In this document: piece by piece, positions 1-11,315 of the stretch
Layout: each line of letters opens with the position of its first letter
How positions within the stretch are numbered: position 1 is the first letter of the stretch
NCBI GenBank assembly: GCA_051530055.1
Contig: CM121341.1
Coordinates: 1,178,001-1,242,000 of the forward strand
DNA from: Neoechinorhynchus agilis
Taxonomy: Eukaryota > Acanthocephala
Reading direction: 5' to 3'
DNA: 64,000 bases
Position numbers and translations under genes: made by a program
The notes under the pieces: model-generated
What the model was told of the DNA's origin: nothing
Seen by the model: only the letters and a program-made list of their open reading frames with translations
The model's database searches: none

Positions 1-92
1 TTGTACTGAAATATCGAAATCAATAAATGCCTTATAATAACACGTTTATTATTATCTTAATGGTAATAATCCCGGTAATAGCACATTTGATT

Positions 93-145
93 TTGATTTA
101 TTGGAAATATTTCGCGAGGTGACCTCGCCTCATCAGTCATCTAAA
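93..145 (-). ncRNA. Hammerhead-like ribozyme motif at a Penelope-element end
   Basis: On the minus strand CTGATGA (136-130) is followed by a perfect 6-bp stem II (GCGAGG, loop TCA, CCTCGC) and then GAAA (113-110). After that comes a short UAUU/AAUA stem III and a UC dinucleotide at the expected cleavage site. One extra G lies between the core and stem II, and stem I pairing is not convincing. The motif sits just 3' of the endonuclease part of the Penelope-like remnant, the position where such elements carry hammerheads. Activity is inferred only. Confidence 0.6.
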
Positions 146-227
146 AAATAATATGTTTTTCTTATTCAGGTTTTGAGCTCGAGTGCGCGGGATCGCCTAA
201 ACCCGAAGTTCGGGGACCAATTATCCG

Positions 228-1163
228 CTACGTTTTTTCCATGATTTTAGTATTGATTTTTAACACGTCGCTGGCTGGCAGTTTCAAGCTAAAATTAGCT
301 TTATTTCCTTCCATTGTGTTGGACACAGCGATGCGCAAGGCCTCCAAAACAAGCCGTCTTTTTAAGTTTTGCTCTATTTCTATAAAGTTGGTGCCACCAA
401 AATCCGCTCGATGCTTACATGTCTCTTGATGATTGGAGATTGTCAAAGAATACTCAAATCGACTGCAGGCTTCCTTACGTAGAGCGACCCTCTTCTTGAT
501 GACCTGTGTCGTTTCTCCAATTTAGACTCTATCACACTGTTCACAGTTCATTCGGTAGATTCCATTGAGTCGGCTCAATTCTACTCTTCCTCTTGAATGT
601 GCTTCTAAGAGCGATTTCTTTAGTATTGTAAATACGAATTCCAACCTTCTTACTTATAATGGATTAAATCATTTGATTCGTGTCATCATCAACGAAGTGC
701 ACTCTTTCGAAGCATGCAGGCTCTGCCGAAGATTTGTTGTTGTTATGCGGATGGTAGTTTCTGCCTCTGATTCCCCAGTCTATAATCCATTTGGGATATC
801 TCCTTATTTTCAGTTCCTTTACTATCCTCTCCCTTTCCCTAATCCATGCAAATCGAGTTGATGAGATAAGAGAAGCTCTTCGGAAGTAGGACATGGCAAC
901 CGAGATTTTATACCTCATCGGTTGGCGACTTGACCAATGTGGTGGTCCCCATGATAGATTCTCCTTGCGATAAAGTGACGTGCCAACTTTGCCTTGTGCA
1001 AACCGCTTGACCCGGACGTCCAGGAAAGAGACCTCACCGTGGCTGTTCTCTTCATTGACTGACCACTGTATGTGTGGATCGTGACTGTTCAGTTCAGCAT
1101 TTAGTGAATCTTTGTTGTGGTTTGAATCAGTCAGAATAAATACGTCGTCCACGAGATCCTAAT
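228..1163 (-). mobile_element. Penelope-like retroelement remnant (RT C-terminal half plus endonuclease region)
   Basis: Two minus-strand ORFs (1152-664 and 446-228) look like the 3' half of a Penelope-like element. The first starts with the RT motif VDDVFILTDS (the V-DD catalytic box), then VSFLDVRVKR, LYRKENLSWG and a YPKWIIDWGIR segment typical of the region between RT and endonuclease. The second has NFIEIEQNLKRRLVLEAL and NTMEGNKANFSLKLP, which fits the end of a GIY-YIG endonuclease domain. The two parts are in different frames with a broken middle, and the N-terminal RT is missing, so the copy is dead. A hammerhead-like motif follows at 93-145. Related fragments occur at 23462-23530, 25540-25920 and 60025-60093. 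Confidence 0.6.
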
Positions 1164-2400
1164 GAATTTCTTGGGAATTGCCGAAGCTGGGAAATTATTA
1201 TGATTGAGGTTAGGGAAGACATGGCCAAGGAAGGGTCATTTGTGTTGTCAGAGTGGGATGTGCAGATATTAGATTTGAACAATTTTATAAAATTTTGGAT
1301 ATAATGATCACGTTTATCCCAGACGGGTAAACGGGAAGATTTCATACGCTGAGGTCGGGTGGAGGGAGTGATAAGGGCAGGAGAGTGGTCAACGTTCGCG
1401 GGGGGAGGGAGTTTAGAGGCGGATGAATAGGCGTCGATATTTGTGAACACTTTGTACTGCTTGATCCTCGAGGAAATTTAGGATTACGATATTTCGTCAT
1501 TCCCATCGCTATTTGGTAATAAAAATTGCGATCTGCGCTAGATCAAGGGATTCTATGGGAATGAAATCCAAAAACAAATGATCTAAAACACATTAAAAAA
1601 AGCATTTTAAATAAAGAGTTTTGTTGGATGCGGAATTCTTTTAGTACGTTTTGCCACCAGTTCTTCTGTCCAATATTCCATGGTTTACTCTCTTTATATC
1701 AACTTTCTGGAAATCATACTTAAGAATGGGGTTTTCTCGCTTTTGGCACAGGTTTTTTTAACGATGCATTTTGCAATCGATTGTCGGTCAAGCAGCAGTG
1801 AATTGGCATCGATAATTTTAATTCTATTTAATCATACAAACAACATGCCTAAAACTGGCATGCTACCTGGAAATTAGAAAAGGACCATCGCTGATTGCAT
1901 AAAGGACGAAAGGTATTCGTCGTCTTTGGAGTCCTCGTTGCTTTTCAAAGTTCCGTTCATTATTTCAGTTACCATTTTCCGTCTTAGGTGCCCTGTAAGC
2001 GACCAATTTTGTCAATTAAAAAATCGAGTAGCGCATATTTTCAAAAGGCGTTATTGAAAGCTCAAAGTAAACGATGTGAACGCAAACTTTGTTCTAATTT
2101 GAGGGAGAAACGGGTGGAAAGCTGAGGATTAAAGTAGACGAACGGAGATAAACTCGCACAAATATGGAACAATAGAAACTTATTGAGACGTTTGAAGCGA
2201 ATGGGCAGAGGGTTTGTTATAAGAGTTAAATGACAAAAAGTAAAACGGAAACGTATTTGAAAAGAAAGATCAAATAGAGAACGGGGAAAGGAGAGGACGA
2301 AAGGATGAGAAAATCAGGAAGGTGTAAACAAAGAAAGAGTTAACGAGAAGATGAATAATTCAAAAAGGGACGAAAAAACCACTAGGGGCGATGTAGCTTC
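1164..2400. other. Gene-poor stretch with LINE tail and purine-rich tract
   Basis: No convincing gene is visible. Around 1455-1560 a piece with CTCGAGGAAA and TTCCCATCGCTATTTG resembles the 3' tail of the LINE family at 15480-16080. From about 2100 to 2350 the plus strand is strongly purine-rich (GA and AAAG runs). Confidence 0.35.
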
Positions 2401-2486
2401 GAAATATACGACTGAAGGTTCGAGTAACCTAACAGATCGTCAGAAGACTCGTTAAGCAATTAATCTCGATTACTAGATTTAACTTT

Positions 2487-3343
2487 TTAACAAAGACAAA
2501 ATTGGTCGATATCAGCGCCAGTGAACATGATTGGTACATTTCGTGAGACACATTCGGCAACTTGACATAGGAAGACTCCGCAATCATCGCAATTCTCTTG
2601 TCTGGGACACTTGGCAGCGTACCGGATCCACTGATACGTTTCCATCTCCTGTCCTTTCTTCGCAATAAACTCCCTTTGTAAATATTTCCAAATTAAATTA
2701 AGAGCATCCGGTGTTTCCGAGTCAGATAGACTATCGTAGTATTTAAGTTGTTTTCTGGTCAAATCGGCGACTGCAAGTGTCCAATGAGCAGGCAAGTGGA
2801 TCGGAAATATAATTAGTTTATAAGAAAAGACATCAATACGCCGTGTCCATCTTTTAACTCCGTCGTAACCAGCACTCGTTAAGCGTGGATAAAAAAACGT
2901 CGAAAACGCATACAAGGATGGAATTTGTCTTTTCTCGCCAAATCCCATCGCACTTAAACATTCCCCTTGCTTCTATGAACGATCATTTCCAGATAAAAAT
3001 TAACGATTTCGTCATTGAGCCAACCGCCGGGTTTTAGAGTTTTCAAATCTTTTTTTCGAATCGGAATATTGAATTTTTGAATGACAATTTCGTCCGAGTT
3101 GGTCGGATCTTTGAAAATCCGCTCTGTTCGTGTGTACTCAAGATCACTTATTCTTGGAACCAATCTTTGATGAAGTCGGTCGCCCAATTGCTCATTAGCT
3201 TCCCCATCGTCATCATCATCACTGCTCAGCCGGCTTCTATCAAAAAGACTAGTACTAAAGTTACACTTGCGATCCATCAAACTTTGCTTTATCGTTTCCT
3301 CCAGTTTGAGTAAATACTTCGCCGGAACACTTGGATCGAACAT
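2487..3343 (-). CDS. Ulp1/SENP-like SUMO protease, frameshifted
   Basis: Cysteine protease of the C48 family, which matures SUMO and removes it from nuclear proteins. Two minus-strand ORFs abut: 3343-2954 (acidic DDDDD stretch, then GGWLNDEIVNFYLEM, the family's entry motif) and 2948-2487. In the second ORF the catalytic set is visible: His55 in PAHWTLAV, Asp72 in YYDSL, Gln117 as oxyanion-hole residue, and Cys123 in CDDCGVF, with Gln six residues before Cys as in the family. The ORFs are one base out of register at a four-base homopolymer (plus-strand C run 2963-2966). One extra base there would join them exactly as in SENP proteins. No intron fits. This is a sequencing error or an inactivating frameshift. 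The C-terminus ends early, after FTGADIDQF, so a last exon may be missing. Confidence 0.75.
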
Positions 3344-3706
3344 TTAAAACCGATCCATCACCATAGTTCGTTGGTTACCGTAAACTCCTTTTTTTGAATA
3401 TGCGCATAGACTGAGAAAGAATTTCACTAAGCCGGAATAAACAAAATTCTGATTTTTGAAAAATCATAAGAACTATCTGTTTCACATGCGGGTACTCTTC
3501 AATGTTCTTTTGGATGTAATATTTGTTTTTTTTAATAGAAGTGATGTTCAAGTTTAAAATTGTTTATACAAAGGCACTTGATTGTGCCGAAAAATCGAAC
3601 TCACTTAATAAAGAACTTCAAAATTTTCCGCTTTATAAAAACATGAACATTAGAACGTTTCCGTGTCGACCATAAAATTTATTGAAAAGGTGATTCATAG
3701 TTTGTT

Positions 3707-3908
3707 GGTTGTTTTGGAGAACTACAATTGATTATTTATAAAATTCAATATTTCGATCCCCTATCTTGGATCTTCTTCAGAATTGTTTGTCTTTAAATAT
3801 GTGTTTGTGGTGTCTTAAAAACTTACAAACAATTCCGAAGAAGATCCAAGATAGGGGATCGAAATATTGAATTTAATAAATAATCAATTGTAGTTCTCCA
3901 AAACAACC
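3707..3908. repeat. Foldback element with hammerhead-like arms
   Basis: Near-perfect inverted repeat: about 83 bp on the left (3707-3790) is the reverse complement of 3826-3908, with a short AT-rich loop. Each arm spells a hammerhead-like core. The minus-strand left arm is the most complete in the window: stem I ACAATT, core CTGAAGA (3780-3774), stem II GATCC/GGATC, GAAA (3754-3751), stem III, UC, then AATTGT closing stem I. The right arm has the same layout but with CCGAAGA (U4 to C). Confidence 0.7.
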
Positions 3909-3967
3909 ATAAAATTTATTCAATATTTGAAATCCATAGCTTTTGCTGAATTAATCTTCAAGAAAAA

Positions 3968-4165
3968 AATCTTGTTTTTTGCCGCCTCGGATTTAGATTC
4001 ACTAATTTATTTCCGATATTTCACGTGGGATAATTCCGACATTTCCTCAAGGTTTGTCATTGTTTGGAGTTTGCTTTCATTTACTTCCAAACAATGACAA
4101 ACCGTGAGGAAATGTCGCAAAATTTGTGAATCTTAATCCGGGTGGCAAAACTAAATAAAAGAAAA
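3968..4165. repeat. Foldback/MITE copy, family A
   Basis: Imperfect hairpin. ATTTAGATTCACTAATTT near 3990 pairs with the reverse complement of TTTGTGAATCTTAATCC near 4120, around a core containing GACATTTCCTCAAGG and TTGTCATTGTTTGGA. The same core and ends occur at 10680-10838, 21848-22040 and 61515-61707. Confidence 0.6.
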
Positions 4166-4259
4166 TCTCTTTTTCCGTGAAGATAATAATTCAAGGCACC
4201 AAAAAAGGACCGAGACCTTTTTGCTTGATCCCAGATCCGGAACCTGAGCAATAAATCCA

Positions 4260-4790
4260 AATGGTCCATAGAAAAACTAGGAGTTGAGACGATGGTGAGT
4301 ATTATTGCAGCGGTCATCGGAGTCCCAGTCTCTGAAGAATTCTGGATCACATTTAAGGACTTTTACCTCTTTTGCCTACTAAACTTCAGGGTTTCTTCTC
4401 GGCATTGTCCGGCAACCAAAGCGACAAAAGGCCCTCGAAGTCTCCCAATCGAAAAGGCTCCGCTGGGTATTGACCTACTTTATCGTTTCATCAATGCCCG
4501 GCACCGACGCGACAAAGGGCCCTCGAGGCCTCCTATTCGAGAAGGCTCTGCTGGGTATTGACCTACTTTATCGCTTCCGACTACGGACAAAAAGTTGGGT
4601 GGGATCACTACAGAACCTTTTTGCGAATATGTCGTCTAAATGCCTTTTATATGATCTTTTTTTGAGCAATCAATATGATTTTCACTACTTTCTAAGATAA
4701 TGTAGAAGCTGAGACGATGGTGAGGATTGTTGCAGCGATCATCAGAGTCCAAGTCTTCGCCGAATTCTGGATCACCTTTGCTTAGTTTCC
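4260..4790 (+). repeat. Local tandem duplications upstream of prohibitin
   Basis: Two nested duplications. GAGACGATGGTGAG plus about 75 bp at 4287-4365 recurs diverged at 4712-4790. Between them a unit of about 105 bp (AAAGGCCCTCGA ... TGGGTATTGACCTACTTTA) is repeated head to tail at about 4412-4490 and 4518-4575. ORFs called here are repeats of the same peptide and are not credible genes. Whether this region carries the prohibitin promoter is not visible. Confidence 0.6.
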
Positions 4791-4800
4791 TTCTTTTAAG

Positions 4801-5757
4801 ATGGCAACACCATCAAAACTGACAGATTTTCTTCAGCGGACGTTCCTTCGACCCGGTTCTGTAGGTCCATCCAATTTGACATTGAAATTGGCTTTAGCTG
4901 GCGGATTAACCGCACTCGGTCTCTACGAATCCCTTTACACCGTGGAGGGTGGTCACCGTGCCATCATCTTTAGTCGAATCAACGGAACTTTAAAGGACAA
5001 GATATACGCGGAAGGTCTTCATTTTCGGTAAGATACAATTTTTATACTCACAATCAACTTTTCGTTTCGAAGATTCCCATGGTTCCAATATCCAATCATT
5101 TATGATATTCGTGCACGTCCGCGGGTGGTCAAAAGTCCAACGGGAAGCAAAGATCTTCAAATGGTTAACATTGCACTTCGCGTGCTCGCTCGACCTGATC
5201 AATCGCGTCTTCCAATAATGTACCAACAAATCGGTCTTGATTGGGACGAATGCGTCCTTCCTTCGATTTGTAACGAAGTTCTTAAAAGTGTCGTCGCGAA
5301 ATTCAATGCTTCTCAGCTGATTACACAACGCGCTCAAGTCTCGAATCTCGTCCGACTGGACCTTATGGAACGGGCAAAGGATTTTGATATAATTCTGGAC
5401 GATGTTTCAATCACCGAACTTAGTTTCAGTCCGCAATACGCCGCTGCTGTCGAAGCCAAACAAGTTGCTCAACAGGAAGCTCAAAGAGCCGTGTTCACCG
5501 TTGAACGGGCAATTCAAGAAAAACAGCAGAAAATTGTTACGGCTGAAGGGGAAGCCCAGTCAGCGATGTTAATCGGAAAATCCCTTGCGTCTAATCCTGG
5601 ATACTTGAAACTCAGGAAAATTAGAGCAGCTAAAAATATTGCAAGAATTGTTTCTACTGGTCAAAATCGAGCTTTCCTCGATGCCGAGTCTCTTTTAGTC
5701 AATATGATTGGACCCGATTTTGATAGAAGTACCGATAATCTCAATAAGAGGAAATAA
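4801..5757 (+). CDS. PHB2: Prohibitin-2 (mitochondrial inner-membrane SPFH protein)
   Basis: Two exons, 4801-5027 and 5073-5757, with a 45-bp GT-AG intron; the codon CG|A at the junction gives [14 protein letters not shown]. The 303-residue product matches the usual length of about 300. It has an N-terminal hydrophobic anchor (about residues 26-48), an SPFH domain with the prohibitin-2 signatures [20 protein letters not shown] and [20 protein letters not shown], and a C-terminal coiled coil rich in A, E and Q. Prohibitin-2 forms ring complexes with prohibitin-1 in the inner mitochondrial membrane and stabilises newly made respiratory-chain subunits. An AATAAA overlaps the stop codon region (GGAAATAAAAAATT), a likely polyadenylation signal. 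All family residues that can be judged look intact. Confidence 0.93.
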
Positions 5758-5759
5758 AA

Positions 5760-6104
5760 AATTCCGTCTTTTGACTGAATATTTAAATTCATATAAACGT
5801 CCTCGCTTCCGCGCGAAATACTCATCGACCATTTATTTAATATTAAAAATGATTAATCACATTTTCCACTTGTGACAATGCAAACCAATGGAATATTCCT
5901 TGCATTTGAATTAAACCCAAAAAGCGACGACCGCTTTCGTTACGTTTTCGCTCTTGAATTCTTTAAAAAATATCAATAAATTTTTGTTATTTCACCCACT
6001 TCGTGATTTTTTTATTCGCTTTTGTTTCGGGTTTCGAGCTAGAGATTATTAACAGCTCATACGCCTCTCGTTAACTACGATGTATCGGTCCAAAATAAAC
6101 ATTT
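5760..6104. other. Intergenic, nothing recognised
   Basis: AT-rich DNA between prohibitin and the satellite array. No ORF or repeat of note is seen apart from a CGATGTATCGGTCCAAAATA segment near 6077-6097 that already resembles the satellite unit. Confidence 0.4.
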
Positions 6105-8990
6105 GTTTTAAATTGCTAAACTTGAACAATTAAGGACAATCGAAAGATAAAGTGCGGTTGATAAATCAGTCGATAACCTACCAACTGATAAACAAGCGGT
6201 TGAGCAAATCGATTTTCGTCAACATGACCATGAAGAAGCACAATAACTCCGAAATATCGGTATAAAATAAACACTCGTTTTCAATTGCTTGATTTGCTCA
6301 ATTGATGAAAGTCGAAAACATAACACGCGGTTGATAAATCAGTCGATAATCTATCAACTGATAAACAAGCGGTTGAGCAAATCGATTTTCGTCAACATGA
6401 CCATGAAGAAGCACAATAACTCCGAAATATCGGTATAAAATAAACACTTGTTTTCAATTGCTTGATTTGCTCAATTGATGAAAGTCGAAAACATAACACG
6501 CGGTTGATAAATCAGTCGATAATCTATCAACTGATAAACAAGCGGTTGAGCAAACTGATTTTCGTCAACATGACCATGAAGAAGCACAATAACTCCGAAA
6601 TATCGGTATAAAATAAACACTTGTTTTCAATTGCTTGATTTGCTCAATTGATGAAAGTCGAAAACATAACACGCGGTTGAGAAATCAGTCGATAATCTAT
6701 CAACTGATAAACATGGGGTTGAGCAAACTGATTTTCGTCAACATGACCATGAAGAAGCACAATAACTCCGAAATATCGGTATAAAATAAACACTCGTTTT
6801 CAATTGCTTCACTTGCTCAATTGATGAAAGTCGAAAACATAACACGCGGTTGAGAAATCAGTCGATAATCTATCAACTGATAAACAAGCGGTTGAGCAAA
6901 CTGATTTTCATCAACATGACCATGAAGAAGCACAATAACTCCGAAATATCGGTATAAAATAAACACTAGTTTTCAATTGCTTGATTTGCTCAATTGATGA
7001 AAGTCGAAAACATAACACGCGGTTGAGAAATCAGTCGATAATCTATCAACTGATAAACAAGCGGTTGAGCAAACTGATTTTCATCAACATGACCATGAAG
7101 AAGCACAATAACTCCGAAATATCGGTATAAAATAAACACTTGTTTTCAATTGCTTGATTTGCTCAATTGATGAAAGTCGAAAACATAACACGCGGTTGAG
7201 AAATCAGTCGATAATCTATCAACTGATAAACAAGCGGTTGAGCAAACTGATTTTCGTCAACATGACCATGAAGAAGCACAATAACTCCGAAATATCGGTA
7301 TAAAATAAACACTTGTTTTCAATTGCTTGATTTGCTCAATTGATGAAAGTCGAAAACATAACACGCGGTTGAGAAATCAGTCGATAATCTATCAACTGAT
7401 AAACATGGGGTTGAGCAAACTGATTTTCGTCAACATGACCATGAAGAAGCACAATAACTCCGAAATATCGGTATAAAATAAACACTTGTTTTCAATTGCT
7501 TGATTTGCTCAATTGATGAAAGTCGAAAACATAACACTCAAGCGGTTGAGAAATCAGTCGATAATCTATCAACTGATAAACAAGCGGTTGAGCAAACTGA
7601 TTTTCGTCAACATGACCATGAAGAAGCACAATAACTCCGAAATATCGGTATAAAATAAACACTTGTTTTCAATTGCTTGATTTGCTCAATTGAGGAAAGT
7701 CGAAAACATAACACGCGGTTGAGAAATCAGTCGATAATCTATCAACTGATAAACAAGCGGTTGAGCAAACTGATTTTCATCAACATGACCATGAAGAAGC
7801 ACAATAACTCCGAAATATCGGTATAAAATAAACACTTGTTTTCAATTGCTTGATTTGCTCAATTGATGAAAGTCGAAAACATAACACGCGGTTGAGAAAT
7901 CAGTCGATAATCTATCAACTGATAAACAAGCGGTTGAGCAAACTGATTTTCGTCAACATGACCATGAAGAAGCACAATAACTCCGAAATATCGGTATAAA
8001 ATAAACACTTGTTTTCAATTGCTTGATTTGCTCAATTGAGGAAAGTCGAAAACATAACACGCGGTTGAGAAATCAGTCCATGCGGTTGAGAAATCAGTCG
8101 ATAATCTATCAACTGATAAACAAGGGTTGAGCAAACTGATTTTCGTCAACATGACCATGAAGAAGCACAATAACTCCGAAATATCGGTATAAAATAAACA
8201 CTTGTTTTCAATTGCTTGATTTGCTCAATTGATGAAAGTCGAAAACATAACACGCGGTTGAGAAATCAGTCGATAATCTATCAACTGATAAACATGGGGT
8301 TGAGCAAACTGATTTTCGTCAACATGACCATGAAGAAGCACAATAACTCCGAAATATCGGTATAAAATAAACACTTGTTTTCAATTGCTTGATTTGCTCA
8401 ATTGAGGAAAGTCGAAAACATAACACGCGGTTGAGAAATCAGTCGATAATCTATCAACTGATAAACATGCGGTTGAGCAAACTGATTTTCGTCAACATGA
8501 CCATGAAGAAGCACAATAACTCCGAAATATCGGTATAAAATAAACACTTGTTTTCAATTGCTTGATTTGCTCAATTGAGGAAAGTCGAAAACATAACACG
8601 CGGTTGAGAAATCAGTCCATGCGGTTGAGAAATCAGTCGATAATCTATCAACTGATAAACATGGGGTTGAGCAAACTGATTTTCGTCAACATGACCATGA
8701 AGAAGCACAATAACTCCGAAATATCGGTATAAAATAAACACTTGTTTTCAATTGCTTGATTTGCTCAATTGATGAAAGTCGAAAACATAACACGCGATTG
8801 AGAAATCAGTCGATAATCTATCAACTGATAAACATGGGGTTGAGCAAACTGATTTTCGTCAACATGACCATGAAGAAGCACAATAACTCCGAAATATCCA
8901 CTTGTTCTCAATTGCTTGACTTGCCCAATTAAGAACAATCTAAAGATAACGTGCAGTTCAGAAATCAGTCGATAATCCACGAATTCATTG
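6105..8990 (+). repeat. 173-bp satellite array, about 16 units
   Basis: Head-to-tail units with a period of about 173 bp, marked by CCGAAATATCGGTATAAA at 6249, 6422, 6595, 6768 and onward to about 8890. Units are highly alike; the first and last are diverged, as expected at array edges. Variants include GTTGATAAATC versus GTTGAGAAATC, GAGCAAATCG versus GAGCAAACTG, and a partial 24-bp duplication (GTCCATGCGGTTGAGAAATC) near 8075 and 8615. Each unit has an internal hairpin (TTGATA ... TATCAA) and the segment GAAATATCGGTAT, which folds as a 3-bp stem with a UCGG loop. Small ORFs such as 8765-8980 are artefacts of the repeat. Confidence 0.92.
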
Positions 8991-9689
8991 TTGTCAGTAG
9001 CAACATTTCGATTAAAAGGGGACTCGCATTGCGATTATTGAGTTTTATTGGATTTTAGTAATTTTTTGGGTGGGGAGCTGCCTTGCTTAACATCGTGAAA
9101 ATGAGTTTATTTTGGTTGCACAGTTATATAAATTTGTTGAATATTGTTGTTATCGGAATCAATGTACTATGACGCTTGATGTAAACGTACTTATCAAATA
9201 CTTCGATATGGTCAAAATATTGGAAGGTTGCTTTGAAATTATGCTTGGAACTGAGTCTTCGATTTTTAATTTTTTGTTTCCATTGCTGTTAAGCTTCTTT
9301 CAGCCTTATCCGTACGATTTCGCTATTCCATAGATTGTTGTTTCCATTAAATATATCCTCATTTCTTTTACCTTGGAACGTTCATTCGTGAAATTAATTA
9401 GCAATTTTTTTTTAGATTTATTGACGCCATGAGCCAATGCAAATATGCTTCCCAACATTTTTTATGGACGATTTACGCGCGGAAAACCTCGTTTCCCCGA
9501 TTTTTGTTTCTTTTGTTCAAAACTTTTTTCTAGAATATGAATCATTTTGCATTTGTGAACTTTACTTCTTTTCTTCGGCGTACTTTTTCGTGCTGTTAAT
9601 CTTAAATGTACACAGAGTCAACCTTTTGGAGACTTATTTTTAAGTTTTAAATGCTTTAAAATGTAAAAGGAAAACTAGATATATTGTTA

Positions 9690-9845
9690 TTTAGGTCGTT
9701 GGTCGACACTCGAGAGAGATCATTAACGTCGAATGTATACATTTCGATTGATTGAATCGATCATTTTATCAATTCAATTTCTTGTAAGTTTTTAAATATG
9801 CTAGTTGATCTAAACAACAATATCTCTAACCACCCGAATGTAATC
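9690..9845. repeat. Dispersed repeat related to the foldback at 14634
   Basis: TTATTTAGGTCG, GTCGACACTCGAGAGAGATC and CCACCCGAATGTAATCCTCAA match segments at and just beyond 14634-14801 (GTCGACACCCGAG in reverse complement, CCACCCGAATGCAATCCTCAA directly). It is an older, partly decayed copy of the same element. Confidence 0.5.
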
Positions 9846-10435
9846 CTCAATAGAAGAAAACTAGAAAATTGAACATTTGAGAATTTTGTCGCAAAATTTG
9901 TTCTATTTACCATTCGTACAACGAGGCAATGCTGCTAGCGTGATAGCGACTTTGTACTTTATTATTAGATTTTGATTGAAGAATTATGAATTTTTGCGCT
10001 TGTATTTTTCAATGAATTTGACATTGCGAATACATTGTTTACTTAATTTCCTACTTCTCATGCAAAATGTCGAGCTCTGTTCAATAAAAATTTAATTTTA
10101 AATTTTTTTAACATTTGCGGCGAACCTAAATGGAAGTTAAAAGGTGTTAGTGATCGATCAATCGATATTCTCAAGCCCCTTTTTTGTTATCGATACTCAA
10201 TCAAATGGATTTGGTAGCAAAGTTAATGCCATTTACGATTTACTTTGTATGCGCATCCAGCTCGAATTGTTGTTGTTGTTGTTTATTTTTATACTGTTGA
10301 CCCATATTTCGTCCGAGAGTCGGATTAGCAGAAAATCATTATAAAAAACCGGCATTGATATTCTCAAGAATCAATTGCGTTTGCTAATTAATCTCACTTT
10401 TCTTCGTAATATCTTCAACATCACGAATAAAACAA

Positions 10436-10600
10436 AAATGGATGTTTTGACTTGTGGTGAAGATATTCCCGGTTGAAAATCGAATATTTATAAACTTACA
10501 ATCAATGACTGAGAAGGCGACGTTTCCTCTTTCGAAGTACTTCAGAAGAGTACAGTGATTTTTAACCGGGAGTATCTTCACCACAATTGAACATTTAACA
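10436..10600. repeat. Decayed Penelope-type terminal repeat
   Basis: GATGACTGAGAAG..TTTCCTCTTTCGAA near 10506-10537, followed by TTTTTAACCGGGAGTATCTTCACC, aligns with the segment at 19692-19775 that carries an intact hammerhead core. Here the core is disrupted (CTGAGAAGG). A partial inverted copy (GTGAAGATATTCCCGGTTG) lies at about 10458, so this is a foldback arrangement. Confidence 0.5.
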
Positions 10601-10679
10601 TCCCGATGGATTTTCTCGGTATGAAAAATGAATGTTGTCGTGGATTTTTATCTTTGCGGGGAAAAGATACTTTCTTTTC

Positions 10680-10838
10680 CTTAGCTCTACCATCGCTCGG
10701 ATTCAAAAATTCACCGATGTTTTTTCCCCCGATATTTCACGTTGAGCAATGACAAACCTTGGGCAAATGTCGCAGATATCCGACGTGAAATATTGGAAAT
10801 AAACTTTAGTGAATTTTTGAATCCGAGCGATAACTAAG
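10680..10838. repeat. Foldback/MITE copy, family A
   Basis: Terminal inverted repeats: ATCGCTCGGATTCAAAAATTCAC near 10692 against GTGAATTTTTGAATCCGAGCGAT ending near 10831. The inner core GATATTTCAC ... GCAATGACAAACCTTGGG is shared with 3968-4165 and 21848-22040. Confidence 0.7.
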
Positions 10839-11315
10839 AAAATGTATTTTCTGAGATTATTTCCGTTCCATAAAAGATGTTTAACTTTTTTGTGCTCAAA
10901 AGATAACACCGAACAAATTTAATCGTTTTTTAGTTTTCCGCCACTGGGGAATTTGAATTGTGGCGATTCTATCACCCTGAGAGATATTTGGTCGTTTCTA
11001 AAACCTAGTTTCGGTCTCCAATCGTTTCTCAATGCATAGAGATTACGAAAAAAGTTTTCAAAAACCCGTTTTCTCGTTTAATCTTTTGGAAAATCCAATT
11101 TTCAGAGTTCTTTTTTGTAGATCGTTTTTCCCTCGCTCCCTTACTTAGCCCGTCATCCATCTCCACTAAATGCGTCGGTGTAATGGTGGCGTTTCGTACG
11201 TTTCGTCGTTTACGTTTTGGCGTAGCGGCGGCGCTCCCAAACACACTCCCGCCTTAAACTTGTCTCCTTCTCTTTTTTCTCTCTATTCCAGGCTACGATT
11301 TTTACCGTAGAAACA

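Larger units (their letters stand above)
8991..11315. other. Gene-free region with dispersed repeats
   Basis: ORFs of 60-75 codons here show no recognisable family and look random in AT-rich DNA. Dispersed repeats are annotated separately at 9690-9845, 10436-10600 and 10680-10838. The last 100 bases before Rab11 (CTTGTCTCCTTCTCTTTTTTC) are pyrimidine-rich and may hold its 5' UTR. Confidence 0.4.

Noticed and set aside
2429-2665. Separate minus ORF overlapping the protease end
   Set aside because: It overlaps the catalytic Cys region in another frame; it could only supply a last exon, and no splice site supports that.
6105-8990. CRISPR-like array
   Set aside because: Units are 173 bp and wholly repeated, with no unique spacers, in a eukaryotic context; it is a satellite.
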